DNA of 39,023 bases from Bacteroidota bacterium (GTDB lineage Bacteria; Bacteroidota; Bacteroidia; Flavobacteriales; Weeksellaceae). Positions 26,195 through 34,984 of this stretch are shown piece after piece (position 1 is the stretch's first letter; each line of letters starts with the position of its first letter). A program made the translations under genes and the position numbers. The DNA lies in the NCBI GenBank assembly GCA_023419095.1, contig JAEZYN010000042.1, positions 1 through 39,023 of the forward strand. Direction: 5' to 3'. The notes under the pieces are model-generated. The model was given only the letters and a program-made list of their open reading frames with translations. It did no database searches and was not told the DNA's origin.

Positions 26195-28648
26195 TTACTG
26201 AAGATTCCTTTTCATCGCTTCTTTTTGCAGTCGCATAATCCTCGTATCCAGGTCTTCACTTGTAAGCGACTGGCGGAGGCTGTCTACTTTAATAGGGAAA
26301 CTGAGCGGGGTAAATGCGTTTGCAAATTTCAGGATAATTTTGGAATTTTCAATCCTTTTGAAGGCATTCATCAGCCGGTGCTCATCGATCTGCTGATTGA
26401 AAACCTCGGCATAAGCCTGTTTGAAAAGAAGATTTTCGGGGTTATAATCTTCAAAAACATTAAATATCAAACCTGAACTCGCCTGCAGGCTTTTGTTGTT
26501 TTTTTGGATTCCGGGATAGTTTTGTACCACCATTCCTGATATTACGGCGATATCCCGGAATTTGCGGCGCGCCATTTCGGTAGCGTTTACGCTGCTCATC
26601 ACATCCTGAATAAGGTGGTCTTTGGACAGAATTGTTTTTAAAATTTCTTCATCAATCGGGATTTCCTGTGAGCTAAGCAACTCGAAACCGTAATCGTTCA
26701 TCGCCATCGAAAAGGAGATCGGTGTAATCTTCGAAATCCTGAATGCGATAAGCACCGCCATCACTTCATGAATAAGGCGACCTTCGAACGGATACATAAA
26801 CAGATGATGGCCGTCACGGGTTTCGATCATTTCCACTAAAAATTCGTCATCCTTTGGAATATGCGAATTGCGCTCCTGGCTCACCAACAGCGGATGCAGA
26901 AATTTAAGTTCTTTCTCGGATGATTTTGCCTGCAGCGAATCCGACAGTTTAAGTCTTAAGAAATGGCTCAGATGCGAGGTTAAAGGCAAACGGCCACCGA
27001 GATAACTCGGGATCATGGCTTTCCCTTTAGCATTCCTTACATAAACCGTCATTTCCTTAATATGCGAGATTTCGAGTACGCGGCCGGCAAGTATAAATTT
27101 ATCTTCTTTCTTGAGCCTTGTGATGAAATATTCTTCGATCATCCCGATATATCCACCGCCTAAAAATTTAACTTTAAGCATTGCATCGCTCACGATAACG
27201 CCAATGTTCATGCGGTGCAACATCGCAATTCTGCGGCTTGTGACTTTATAAAGCCCGTTTTCGATGATAACTTTGTGATACTCTTCATAATTTTTCAATG
27301 CGCCGCCGCCAATGGTGATAAACTGAAGCAAGCCCTGCCATTCTTCTGCGGTGATTTCCGAAAAGGCATGCGTAGATTTCACCCTCGGGAAAAGCTCTGC
27401 CTCATTGAAGCCGTCGCCCACAGCCAAAGTCATCAAAAACTGAATCAGCACATCAAACGACATTACTACAGGCGTTCGCGGCTCTATCACTTTCTGTTTT
27501 ACAGCTTCTTTAAGCGCAGCAACTTCGATAAGTTCGAGCGAATGTGTCGGCACAAAATAAATCTTTGAAGTCTCAAAAGGTGAATGGCCACTTCGGCCCG
27601 CACGCTGCAGAAAACGTGCGACTCCTTTGCTCGAGCCTATCTGTATCACGGTATCGACAGGTTTAAAATCGACGCCAAGATCGAGCGACGAGGTTGAGAT
27701 TACTGCTTTAAGATAACCTGAACTCAAATTTTCTTCAATCCAGATACGGAGTTCGCGATCGATTGAACTGTGATGAATCGCTATCTGCCCTGCAAAATCG
27801 GGGTATTCGCGTAACAAAAGCTGGTACCACATTTCCGCCTGACTTCGCGTATTCGTAAAAACCAATGTAGTCTGGCTTTTGAGTATAACTGGCACCACCT
27901 TATCGACGAGTTTCGCGCCGAGATGTCCGGCCCAGGGCAAAACTTCTACCTCATTTGGGAAAATCGGGATAATGTCTATTTTCTTGTTCTCTTTAGCGAC
28001 TACTTTTGTTTTCTTTAAATCGTATGGAATTAAAACCTCCATGGCTTCATCCAGATTGCCGATCGTAGCTGTAATTCCCCAGATTTTAAGCGAATTCTGA
28101 TAACTTAAAATCTGCGAAAGCGCCAGTTCAACGAGAACACCGCGTTTCGAGCCGATGAGTTCATGCCACTCATCAATTGCGACACATTTTAAACTTTTAA
28201 AAAATCTTTGATTATTTTTCTGCGCGAGCAGCAACTGCAGACTTTCGGGGGTTATGATAAGGATTTCGGGCATCTTTTTCGTTTGCGAAGCCCGTTCAGC
28301 CTGAGGCGTATCGCCGTTCCGAACTGCCACTTTCCAGTCGAGGCCAATCTCGTCGATGGCTTCGGTCATTGCTTTTGCAATATCTTTAGCCAGTGCTCTC
28401 AGCGGTGTAATCCAAAGGAGGTGCAAATTACCGTTGTAACGTTCAGGATTGTTCAGAAAATCAGTAATCACCGCCAGAAAAACCGAATAGGTTTTGCCGA
28501 AACCCGTGGGTGCCACCACCATTCCGCTGTATCCAAGCCCAAATTTTTCCCAGGTTTCACGCTGAAAAGTAAACGGTTCAAAACCTTTCGCGCCCAGCCA
28601 TCCCTGTACAATGCCGTAACCTTCTGATTCCAGAAATTTCTTCGCCAT
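26195..28648 (-). CDS. Ligase-associated DEXH helicase (Lhr-like)
   Basis: An 817-residue superfamily 2 helicase. Walker A is VVAPTGFGKT (44-53), the DEXH box DEWH (159-162) and motif VI FLQRAGRSGH. Lhr-type winged-helix and C-terminal domains follow (to about 800). The shorter length relative to E. coli Lhr matches the ligase-associated subgroup. It would unwind or translocate on damaged DNA. Its ATG shares one base with the ligase stop codon (TAATG at 28646-28650), indicating coupled translation. Confidence 0.94.
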   Translation of the reverse strand: MAKKFLESEGYGIVQGWLGAKGFEPFTFQRETWEKFGLGYSGMVVAPTGFGKTYSVFLAVITDFLNNPERYNGNLHLLWITPLRALAKDIAKAMTEAIDEIGLDWKVAVRNGDTPQAERASQTKKMPEILIITPESLQLLLAQKNNQRFFKSLKCVAIDEWHELIGSKRGVLVELALSQILSYQNSLKIWGITATIGNLDEAMEVLIPYDLKKTKVVAKENKKIDIIPIFPNEVEVLPWAGHLGAKLVDKVVPVILKSQTTLVFTNTRSQAEMWYQLLLREYPDFAGQIAIHHSSIDRELRIWIEENLSSGYLKAVISTSSLDLGVDFKPVDTVIQIGSSKGVARFLQRAGRSGHSPFETSKIYFVPTHSLELIEVAALKEAVKQKVIEPRTPVVMSFDVLIQFLMTLAVGDGFNEAELFPRVKSTHAFSEITAEEWQGLLQFITIGGGALKNYEEYHKVIIENGLYKVTSRRIAMLHRMNIGVIVSDAMLKVKFLGGGYIGMIEEYFITRLKKEDKFILAGRVLEISHIKEMTVYVRNAKGKAMIPSYLGGRLPLTSHLSHFLRLKLSDSLQAKSSEKELKFLHPLLVSQERNSHIPKDDEFLVEMIETRDGHHLFMYPFEGRLIHEVMAVLIAFRISKITPISFSMAMNDYGFELLSSQEIPIDEEILKTILSKDHLIQDVMSSVNATEMARRKFRDIAVISGMVVQNYPGIQKNNKSLQASSGLIFNVFEDYNPENLLFKQAYAEVFNQQIDEHRLMNAFKRIENSKIILKFANAFTPLSFPIKVDSLRQSLTSEDLDTRIMRLQKEAMKRNLQ

Positions 28649-30228
28649 TATCTGATCAGTTTTTTCACCTCTTCAATATCGTCTATCTCGTCGGCTTTTT
28701 TGTCCCGCCGCCACCGTAAAATTCGTGGAAATCGCAATGCCACGCCGCTTTTGTGGCGGTTGCTGAGTCCGATTCCTTCAAAGGCAATCTCAAATACGAG
28801 TTCGGGTTTTACGGTTCGCACAGGCCCGAATTTCTCGAGCGAATTCTTAGTCACAAACCTGCTTACCTCCATAATTTCCTTATCGGTGAGCCCTGAATAC
28901 GCTTTGGCTACGGTTACGAGTTGATCTTCTTTTTTCACCGCAAAAGTATAATCTGTGTAATATCCGCTGCGGCGGCCACTGCCTTTCTGCGCATAAATAA
29001 GGACGGCGTCTATTGTAAGCGGGTCGACTTTCCATTTCCACCAGTCGCCTTTTTTGCGACCTGAGTGGTATAACGAATCCCTGTGCTTCAGCATCAGACC
29101 TTCACTGTTGTTTTTACGTGAATCTTCACGGACTGGAACCAACTCGTCCCAGTTTTCAAAGCGAACTATCTCCGAAATTGAAATATTTTCCGGAGCCTGC
29201 GCTTCAATAAGTTTTTCAAGGACTTTTCTGCGGTGAGAAAGCGGTCTGCCACGCAGATCTTCATCATTAAGTTCCAGTATATCGTACGCAAACACCTGCA
29301 CCGGAATTTCCCGGAGCATCTTTGGAGTAATGGTTTTGCGGTTCAGGCGTTTCTGAAGTTCATTAAAGTTTAAAACCTCGTTATCCACCACCGCGAGTAT
29401 TTCACCATCGATAACGAAATTGCCTGACATCTGTGCGAGGGTCGCTTCGATCTCAGGAAATTGCGGCGTAACGAGTTCTTCACCGCGCGACCAGATGAAA
29501 ACTTCGTCATTTCGGCGGATGAGTTGCCCGCGGATGCCATCCCATTTATACTCGGCCTGCCAATAAGCAGGTTCGCCCAGATCGTTTATTTCTTTCTCGA
29601 GCGGATAGGCAAGGCAAAAGGGATAAGGTTTTGAATTGTCGGGGTTAATGTTGATGCCCGAAATCAGTTCTTCGAAATTGACATCATTGACGTCCCATTT
29701 TCCCATGATGCTGTGCATCAGCTGGCTCGAATCGATTTCGGAATATTTTGAAAGCGCTGTAATCAGCAATTTTTTTGAGACCCCGATCCGGAAGCTGCCG
29801 CCTATGAGTTTATTAAATATGAATCTTTCGGTATAATCGAGGCCATTCCACGAATCGGTGACATAAGCCTTTTTTTCTGCTTCGGTTTTTGCACCCAAAT
29901 CAGAAAGCTCGTCCATCCATTGAGAAAGTGACTTTTCAATGTTATTTTCCGGTGGCGGAAGGATAAGTGAAATGGTTTCGCCAAGATCGCCGACCGACGA
30001 ATAACTTTCAAGGAAAAGCCATTCGGGAAGCTGAATAATCTCGAGTGCCCACTGTTTGAGGTAATTTGTATTCACCGGACGTTTTGGACGTTTACCGGTA
30101 AACAACGCGAGGAACCAAAGTTTATCATTCTCGGGTGCCGTACGCAGATAATGCACCATCGCATCTACTTTTGCGGTGGTTTTGTTGCTGCTTTCGAGCG
30201 ATGATATAAGTTCTGCAAAATGCTTCAT
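28648..30228 (-). CDS. ATP-dependent DNA ligase (repair set)
   Basis: A 526-residue ligase. The adenylated lysine is Lys228 in AEYKWDGIRGQL. An N-terminal DNA-binding domain (about 1-200) precedes the nucleotidyltransferase core, with FVIDGEILAV, SEGLMLKHRDSLY and KKGDWWKWKVDPL (motifs III-V), and an OB-fold domain follows. It seals nicks with ATP, in contrast to the NAD-dependent replicative ligase expected elsewhere in the genome. It lies 9 bases after the exonuclease gene. Confidence 0.95.
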   Translation of the reverse strand: MKHFAELISSLESSNKTTAKVDAMVHYLRTAPENDKLWFLALFTGKRPKRPVNTNYLKQWALEIIQLPEWLFLESYSSVGDLGETISLILPPPENNIEKSLSQWMDELSDLGAKTEAEKKAYVTDSWNGLDYTERFIFNKLIGGSFRIGVSKKLLITALSKYSEIDSSQLMHSIMGKWDVNDVNFEELISGININPDNSKPYPFCLAYPLEKEINDLGEPAYWQAEYKWDGIRGQLIRRNDEVFIWSRGEELVTPQFPEIEATLAQMSGNFVIDGEILAVVDNEVLNFNELQKRLNRKTITPKMLREIPVQVFAYDILELNDEDLRGRPLSHRRKVLEKLIEAQAPENISISEIVRFENWDELVPVREDSRKNNSEGLMLKHRDSLYHSGRKKGDWWKWKVDPLTIDAVLIYAQKGSGRRSGYYTDYTFAVKKEDQLVTVAKAYSGLTDKEIMEVSRFVTKNSLEKFGPVRTVKPELVFEIAFEGIGLSNRHKSGVALRFPRILRWRRDKKADEIDDIEEVKKLIR

Positions 30229-30237
30229 GCTCCGGAT

Positions 30238-31305
30238 TTAGCTTTTATCTTCTTTAGTAACCGATTCTTCGAGGATTGTTTTTTCCTCTTCCTCTTCGTC
30301 GCCGAAGTTGGTTTTCACTTCGTAAGCCTCGATCCCAAGTTCGTTTAAATATTTTGAAAATACGGCTGTCTGGCCGTGGGTGACATGTACTTTTTCCGCG
30401 CCCGTAGCCTTTACGGTAGCGAGAAGACCAGCCCAGTCAGCATGATCGGAAATCGCAAAGCCCGCATCTGCTGAGCGCCAGCGACGTGAGCCCCGAACCT
30501 GCATCCAGCCCGAACACAATCCTGTAGCACGGTTCGGGATTTTACGGATCATATTGGAATCGAGCAACGCCGGTGGTACGATTACAATCTCATTATTTAC
30601 TTTTTTAAGGTCTTCATTAAAATAAACACACTCATATTCCGGAAGGTTGATTCCCGATGACTCAATGGCTTCATTGATTTTGGCGACCGAATTGTGAACG
30701 AAAATCTTTCCGCAGCCTTCGACTGCTTTCATAATCCGCTGTGCTTTTCCCAGAGAATAGCCGATAAAAACGGAAGTCTTTCCCTGCTCTTTATTCGTCA
30801 GATGCCAGTTTTTCATCTGTTCGGCGTACTGTTCCGGTTGTAACCAGTTGTAAATGGGCAGACCGAAGGTACTTTCGGTAACAAACTCGTTGCACTGAAC
30901 CAGTTCGAATGGTGTTGAAAGACCGTCGTCCTGCACTTTATAATCTCCTGAGAAGACAGAAACATAGCCTTTATATTCCATCCGGATCTGTGCGGAGCCG
31001 ACGATATGCCCCGCCGGATGAAATGAAAGCTGTACACCGTTGATATTGATTACTTCTCCGTAAGGTAACGACTGCACCTCGATATCGGGGCCAATACGGT
31101 GTTTTAAAATGGGTTTGGTAAAATCCTGACACAGGTATTTCTTCATCCCCCACTTGGCATGATCGCCATGACCGTGTGAGATTACGGCGAGATCCACAGG
31201 CCGCCACGGATCGATATAGAACTTGCCGGGAATACAGTAAATGCCTTTGTTGGTAAATTCAATAAGTTTCAAATTCGGGAAGATTTTTTGGGGTTGGGTT
31301 AACAA
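30238..31305 (-). CDS. Ligase-associated MBL-fold exonuclease
   Basis: A 355-residue metallo-beta-lactamase-fold nuclease, first gene of the repair operon. Zinc motif HGHGDHAKWG (His44, His46, Asp48, His49), then FHPAGHIVGSAQIRMEYKG and SVFSGDY. The beta-CASP-like part ends in ISDHADWAGLL and VHVTHGQTAVFSKYL. It resembles SNM1/Artemis-type end-processing nucleases. The acidic/Lys C-terminal tail (DEEEEEKTI) is unstructured. Confidence 0.93.
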   Translation of the reverse strand: MLTQPQKIFPNLKLIEFTNKGIYCIPGKFYIDPWRPVDLAVISHGHGDHAKWGMKKYLCQDFTKPILKHRIGPDIEVQSLPYGEVININGVQLSFHPAGHIVGSAQIRMEYKGYVSVFSGDYKVQDDGLSTPFELVQCNEFVTESTFGLPIYNWLQPEQYAEQMKNWHLTNKEQGKTSVFIGYSLGKAQRIMKAVEGCGKIFVHNSVAKINEAIESSGINLPEYECVYFNEDLKKVNNEIVIVPPALLDSNMIRKIPNRATGLCSGWMQVRGSRRWRSADAGFAISDHADWAGLLATVKATGAEKVHVTHGQTAVFSKYLNELGIEAYEVKTNFGDEEEEEKTILEESVTKEDKS

Positions 31306-31396
31306 ATATTAAGCCGATAAGATTGAGTGTGAACGGTTGATATTACTGGTGAGGGTTGGTGAGTAAATATTTTGTCAAGATTTTTATCGGAAGACT

Positions 31397-31437
31397 GTCT
31401 TGCCAAATATTAAAGTATTGTAAAAAGTCTTACCAAA
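31397..31437. repeat. Direct repeat pair GTCTTrCCAAA
   Basis: GTCTTGCCAAA (31397-31407) and GTCTTACCAAA (31427-31437) match at 10 of 11 positions with starts 30 bases apart, about three helical turns. They could be an operator for the SpoIIAA-like gene or the divergent repair operon, or chance. Confidence 0.35.
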
Positions 31438-31492
31438 CTGCAAAAAAATTTTGGTTGGTTTAATTCTTGTTAACGACACAGCAACATTTCGC

Positions 31493-31626
31493 AGGAGCGG
31501 ATATGATGTTGTAGCCCGGATTGAAACGGCATCCTTTTTCGTTGATTCCGCGTAAGCGAAATCAACGAAAAAGATACAGTGGAAAGCCGGTAGAGGTCTC
31601 ATGATAAAACATCATCTGTTGCTCCT
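31493..31626 (+). ncRNA. Structured leader RNA, Flavo-1-like, copy A
   Basis: Outer helix P1 pairs AGGAGC (31493-31498) with GCTCCT (31621-31626). P2 pairs ATGATGTT (31503-31510) with AACATCAT (31608-31615). Inside is a central hairpin of 14 perfect pairs (31534-31547 with 31560-31573), one mismatch, three pairs and a GTAA tetraloop of GNRA type. The flanks TAGCCCGGAT and AAAGCCGG resemble repeated flavobacterial elements I associate with the Flavo-1 RNA class (from memory). The gene at 31652 starts 25 bases after the last paired base. Function is unknown. Confidence 0.55.
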
Positions 31627-31651
31627 AAAATAAACCAAAAAAAATATTATT

Positions 31652-32032
31652 ATGATCACACTGATTCCTGACGTGCCCGAAAATGTGGCTGCTTTCCGCG
31701 CTACGGGTGAGATTACAAAAGACGATTTCGAAAGTGTCGTGATGCCTCATGTGAAGGCAAAAGTAAACACTTTTGACGAACTGAATTACTTGCTTTTACT
31801 GGATACCGATCTCGACAAATTTACTGTCGGAGCCTGGATGCAGGATGCTTTTCTGGGCCTGAAAAACCTGACTAAATGGAACCGCGCCGCGATAGTGACC
31901 GACAAGGAAGCGGTGAAGAAATTTACCGACGGTTTCAGCGCTGTAGTGCCGGGCGAGTTCCGCGGATACGGCAAAGAAGAACTGTCTGAAGCCATTTCGT
32001 GGTGTGCAAACGGAAGTACGGAAAATCGCTAA
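31652..32032 (+). CDS. SpoIIAA-like (STAS-fold) protein
   Basis: A 126-residue protein of the SpoIIAA-like / DUF3478 family: MITLIPDVPENVAAFRATGE, DDFESVVMPHVKAKV, a hydrophobic strand LNYLLLLDTDLD, then WNRAAIVTDKEAVKKF and FRGYGKEELSEAISW. The fold resembles STAS/Sec14 lipid- or ligand-binding proteins, and members are often stress-induced. It is followed after 20 bases by a general stress flavoprotein, with which it probably forms an operon behind the structured leader at 31493-31626. Confidence 0.85.
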   Translation: MITLIPDVPENVAAFRATGEITKDDFESVVMPHVKAKVNTFDELNYLLLLDTDLDKFTVGAWMQDAFLGLKNLTKWNRAAIVTDKEAVKKFTDGFSAVVPGEFRGYGKEELSEAISWCANGSTENR

Positions 32033-32052
32033 CCTAAAAAAAATCAAACATT

Positions 32053-32562
32053 ATGTCAACGGAAAATTTAAGCAATACTGAAGCATTAGAAAAACTGAAA
32101 GAACTCTCGGAAAAAGCCAGAATCTGTATGTTTTGCACCGACCTTACTTCAATTCCGATCACGGTGCGCCCGATGAGTCTGCAAGAAACCGATACCGAAG
32201 GTAACCTTTGGTTCATCAGCAGTGACGCCAGCAATAAAAATTTTCAGATCGCCGAAGACAACCGCGTTCAGCTGCTATTTATGAATAACAGCAATTCTGA
32301 ATACCTGTCGGTTTTCGGAGAGGCGTTTATTTATAAGGATAAATCGACTATTGAAGATAAGTGGAGCAATATTGCAAACGCTTGGTTTGAAGAAGGAAAA
32401 GACGATCCGAAAGTGAGCATTATCCGTGTAGCGCCCCACGACACTTATTACTGGGATACAAAAGCCGGAAAACTGGTTTCTTTAATAAGTTTTGCAGCCG
32501 CTGCGATATCCGGCACCAAAACTGATAACAGCGACGGTGTGGAAGGCAAACTGAACGTGTAA
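32053..32562 (+). CDS. General stress protein, FMN-binding split barrel
   Basis: A 169-residue pyridoxamine-phosphate-oxidase-like protein of the general stress protein 26 type. Features are the N-terminal helix ALEKLKELSEKARICMF, strand PITVRPMSLQETDTEGNLWF, then SSDASNKNFQIAEDNRVQLL and a C-terminal extension WSNIANAWFEEGKDDP and YYWDTKAGKLV. It likely binds FMN or FAD; the substrate is unknown. It ends at a bidirectional terminator. Confidence 0.88.
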   Translation: MSTENLSNTEALEKLKELSEKARICMFCTDLTSIPITVRPMSLQETDTEGNLWFISSDASNKNFQIAEDNRVQLLFMNNSNSEYLSVFGEAFIYKDKSTIEDKWSNIANAWFEEGKDDPKVSIIRVAPHDTYYWDTKAGKLVSLISFAAAAISGTKTDNSDGVEGKLNV

Positions 32563-32586
32563 AAATCTATTAAACTAAAGGGTTTA

Positions 32587-32622
32587 AAAAATATCCGGCT
32601 CATGAATGGGCCGGATATTTTT
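32587..32622. terminator. Bidirectional terminator
   Basis: The long stem AAATATCCGGC/GCCGGATATTT has a 10-base loop and T runs on both strands. It separates the convergent stress protein gene (+) and dienelactone hydrolase gene (-). Confidence 0.9.
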
Positions 32623-32634
32623 TTGCAGCGATTC

Positions 32635-33483
32635 CTATTTGAAAATGTCTGCCAAAAAGTTTTTCATCTCCTGGAATGACTGCTCGTCCGCTCCCCGGTC
32701 ATAGGCAATCGGCAAATTAAATTTCCGTCCGGTCTCGGTGGCCCCGGGATTGGTGAAAGCATGGAGTGCATTCGGATAATCAACAAATCTGTAATTGATC
32801 TTAGCGCTGTCCATTTCATTTTTAAACCCTTCAATTTCTTCCTTTGACACCATTTTATCTGCGCCGCCGTTCAGCACAAGGTATTTTACTTTATTATTGT
32901 TTGCACGGATCCCGGTTTTCAGATTTCCATGAAAACTTACAACACCTTTAAAATCCCCTGAAAGCCGCGCCATATTAAGTGCCTGCGAGCCACCGAAGCA
33001 GTAACCAATAATGGCCATCTTACTGTAATCTGCATTCGGCGTTATGATGATTTTGTTTTTTACCGCATCGAACATACGTCGCGCATCTATAGGAATATTA
33101 TAAAAATGTGAGGACAGTTTTTGTGCTTCCTCAAGTGTCTCTACTACCTTTCCCTCACCGTAATAATCGACAGCCACTGCATAATAACCCAATTCGGCAA
33201 GTTGCTTCACGCGGCCTTTTACATAATCTGTAAGTCCCCACCATTCTGGCAGGACGAAAACCACCGGAAGTTCACTCTCCAGGTCAGGGTTGTACGCCGC
33301 AAATGAGCGGTGCGTCACACCGTTGATTCCGTACGAAATTTCTTCGGTTTTAATTTTCGCGTTTTCGTTCTTTTCAGCAGAAGTTTCGGTCTGCGCAACA
33401 GAATCTGTAACTGCGGATTTTTTCGAACATGAAAACATTGTCAGCGAGAGCGCGAGCGCAATTACAAACGGGTATTTTTTCAT
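32635..33483 (-). CDS. Dienelactone hydrolase-family lipoprotein
   Basis: A 282-residue alpha/beta hydrolase with a lipoprotein signal (LSLTMFSC, Cys19), so it acts outside the cytoplasm. Catalytic residues are Cys162 in the nucleophile elbow IGYCFGG, Asp in LNGGADKMV and His in NALHAFT. A conserved early LPEWWGLTDYVKGR segment is present. Secreted members hydrolyse esters or lactones of unknown identity. It follows lipA by 23 bases and is probably the last gene of a sigma factor-lipA unit. Confidence 0.88.
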   Translation of the reverse strand: MKKYPFVIALALSLTMFSCSKKSAVTDSVAQTETSAEKNENAKIKTEEISYGINGVTHRSFAAYNPDLESELPVVFVLPEWWGLTDYVKGRVKQLAELGYYAVAVDYYGEGKVVETLEEAQKLSSHFYNIPIDARRMFDAVKNKIIITPNADYSKMAIIGYCFGGSQALNMARLSGDFKGVVSFHGNLKTGIRANNNKVKYLVLNGGADKMVSKEEIEGFKNEMDSAKINYRFVDYPNALHAFTNPGATETGRKFNLPIAYDRGADEQSFQEMKNFLADIFK

Positions 33484-33506
33484 TGTGTTTGAGTTTTAAA
33501 CCGGCA

Positions 33507-34373
33507 TCAGTGAATATGCTTTTCGGCGTGATATGAACTTCTTACCAACGGCGAACTTTCAACATGGCGAAAACCTAAGGAGAGCGCAAAAAGCCGGTAT
33601 TCTTCAAATTCTTCCGGATCCACAAAACGCTGCACGGCCAAATGTTTCTGGGTAGGCTGCAGATACTGTCCGATGGTGATGACATCCACATTCGCATTGC
33701 GGATATCTTCGATGGTTTGCAGCACTTCGGGTTTCGTTTCGCCCAAACCAAGCATCAGACCGGTTTTGGTGCGGTTTTGTCCGGCTTCTTTCATGTAGCG
33801 CAAAACTTCGAGGCTACGTTCATATTTGGCCTGAATCCGAACTTCGCGCGTGAGTCTTTTTACGGTCTCCATATTATGCGAAATCACTTCCGGCGCCACT
33901 TCGATAAGACGGTCGATATGTTTGGTAATGCCCTGGAAATCGGGAATTAAAGTTTCCATCGTTGTTCCGGGTGAAATACGTCTGACGGCGTTCACGGTTT
34001 CCGCCCACAAAATGGAACCCATGTCTTTGAGGTCATCACGGTCAACGGATGTGAGTACCGCATGTTTAATTTTCATTAATTTAATCGATCGCGCGACTTT
34101 TTCGGGTTCGTCCCAGTTCACCGCGAGTGGTTTGCCGGTCTTCACGCCGCAAAATCCGCAACTGCGCGTGCAGATATTACCCAAAATCATAAAAGTTGCG
34201 GTGCCTTCGCCCCAGCATTCACCCATATTCGGGCAGCTTCCGCTTTGGCAGATCGTGTTTAACTTGTATTTATCGACCAAAGTGCGGAGCTCACGATAAT
34301 TTTTACCAGTCGGGAGTTTTACGCGTATCCATTTTGGCTTTTGTATGAGGGTGCGTGTAGGGCTTTCGTTCAT
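33507..34373 (-). CDS. lipA: Lipoyl synthase
   Basis: A 288-residue radical SAM enzyme that inserts two sulfur atoms into octanoyl groups on lipoate-dependent proteins. The auxiliary cluster cysteines are Cys42, Cys47 and Cys53 (CQSGSCPNMGECW). The radical SAM cluster is Cys68, Cys72 and Cys75 (CTRSCGFC). The C-terminal SSPLVRSSYHAE contains the expected ligand serine. Length and motifs are standard. It lies 48 bases after the sigma factor gene. Confidence 0.97.
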   Translation of the reverse strand: MNESPTRTLIQKPKWIRVKLPTGKNYRELRTLVDKYKLNTICQSGSCPNMGECWGEGTATFMILGNICTRSCGFCGVKTGKPLAVNWDEPEKVARSIKLMKIKHAVLTSVDRDDLKDMGSILWAETVNAVRRISPGTTMETLIPDFQGITKHIDRLIEVAPEVISHNMETVKRLTREVRIQAKYERSLEVLRYMKEAGQNRTKTGLMLGLGETKPEVLQTIEDIRNANVDVITIGQYLQPTQKHLAVQRFVDPEEFEEYRLFALSLGFRHVESSPLVRSSYHAEKHIH

Positions 34374-34421
34374 TTTTAATTGGAATAATTTACAAATTTA
34401 AGGATTTGCAGCGTATGAAAA

Positions 34422-34979
34422 TCAGTCTGAAAAATCGTTGGATTTTAGCAACTCCGCTAAAACTTTCTTTGCGCGCATGATGCGTACTTTGGTATTTGCT
34501 ACCGTTAAATTCAGTTCTTCGGCAATTTCGCGGATGCTTTTTTCCTCGAAGAACCGAAGTCTGATAATTTCCTGATAATTTGTGTCGAGACTTTCAATGG
34601 CTGCAAGGATCTGCTTCTGGTCCTCTTCCGAAATCAAAAGTTCTTCGGGCGAACGCGCATAGTGGTTTTTAAAGCCTTCGAAATTCTCGGTGGTGTCTTC
34701 ATTTTCACGGCTTTTTTTCCGCCAGTAATCGATCACTGTATTTTGCGCAATGGTGAGAATCCAGGTTTTGAACTGAAAATTTGGGTCGTAAAGATCCAGT
34801 TTTGCAAGTACTTTTGAAAAAACTGACACTGTGATTTCGTCGGCAATATTCTCATCCTGCACTTTTTTCAGCACAAAACTGAAGACATCCAGCCAGAAAA
34901 GGTTAATCAACTGTGTCTGAGACTTCTGGTTTTTATTTTTAGCAAGAGCAATCAGGGCTAAAAGGTCTGTGCCATTCAT
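34422..34979 (-). CDS. RNA polymerase sigma factor (ECF-type)
   Basis: A 185-residue sigma-70 family factor. Region 2 (about 20-90) includes DEITVSVFSKVLAKLDLYDPN and FKTWILTIAQNTVIDYWRKK. Region 4 (about 125-178) includes LDTNYQEIIRLRFFEEKSIREIAEELNLT and VANTKVRIMRAKKVLAELL. No anti-sigma factor is adjacent. A perfect -7 box lies immediately before its ATG, which may make the transcript leaderless. Targets cannot be deduced. Confidence 0.9.
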   Translation of the reverse strand: MNGTDLLALIALAKNKNQKSQTQLINLFWLDVFSFVLKKVQDENIADEITVSVFSKVLAKLDLYDPNFQFKTWILTIAQNTVIDYWRKKSRENEDTTENFEGFKNHYARSPEELLISEEDQKQILAAIESLDTNYQEIIRLRFFEEKSIREIAEELNLTVANTKVRIMRAKKVLAELLKSNDFSD

Positions 34980-34984
34980 ATTTA

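Larger units (their letters stand above)
31306..31651. other. Divergent regulatory spacer with structured RNA
   Basis: These 346 bases lie between the divergent repair operon and the SpoIIAA-like gene. They contain a direct-repeat pair (31397-31407 and 31427-31437) and the structured leader 31493-31626. No coding sequence was recognised. Confidence 0.6.

Noticed and set aside
31534..31573. Simple intrinsic terminator at the long hairpin of copy A
   Set aside because: The T run is on the 5' arm and no T run follows the 3' arm; the hairpin is nested in a larger closed structure and lies upstream of a gene.
31384..31602. 72-codon minus-strand ORF in the spacer
   Set aside because: It crosses the inverted repeat of the structured leader and shows no protein-like pattern.
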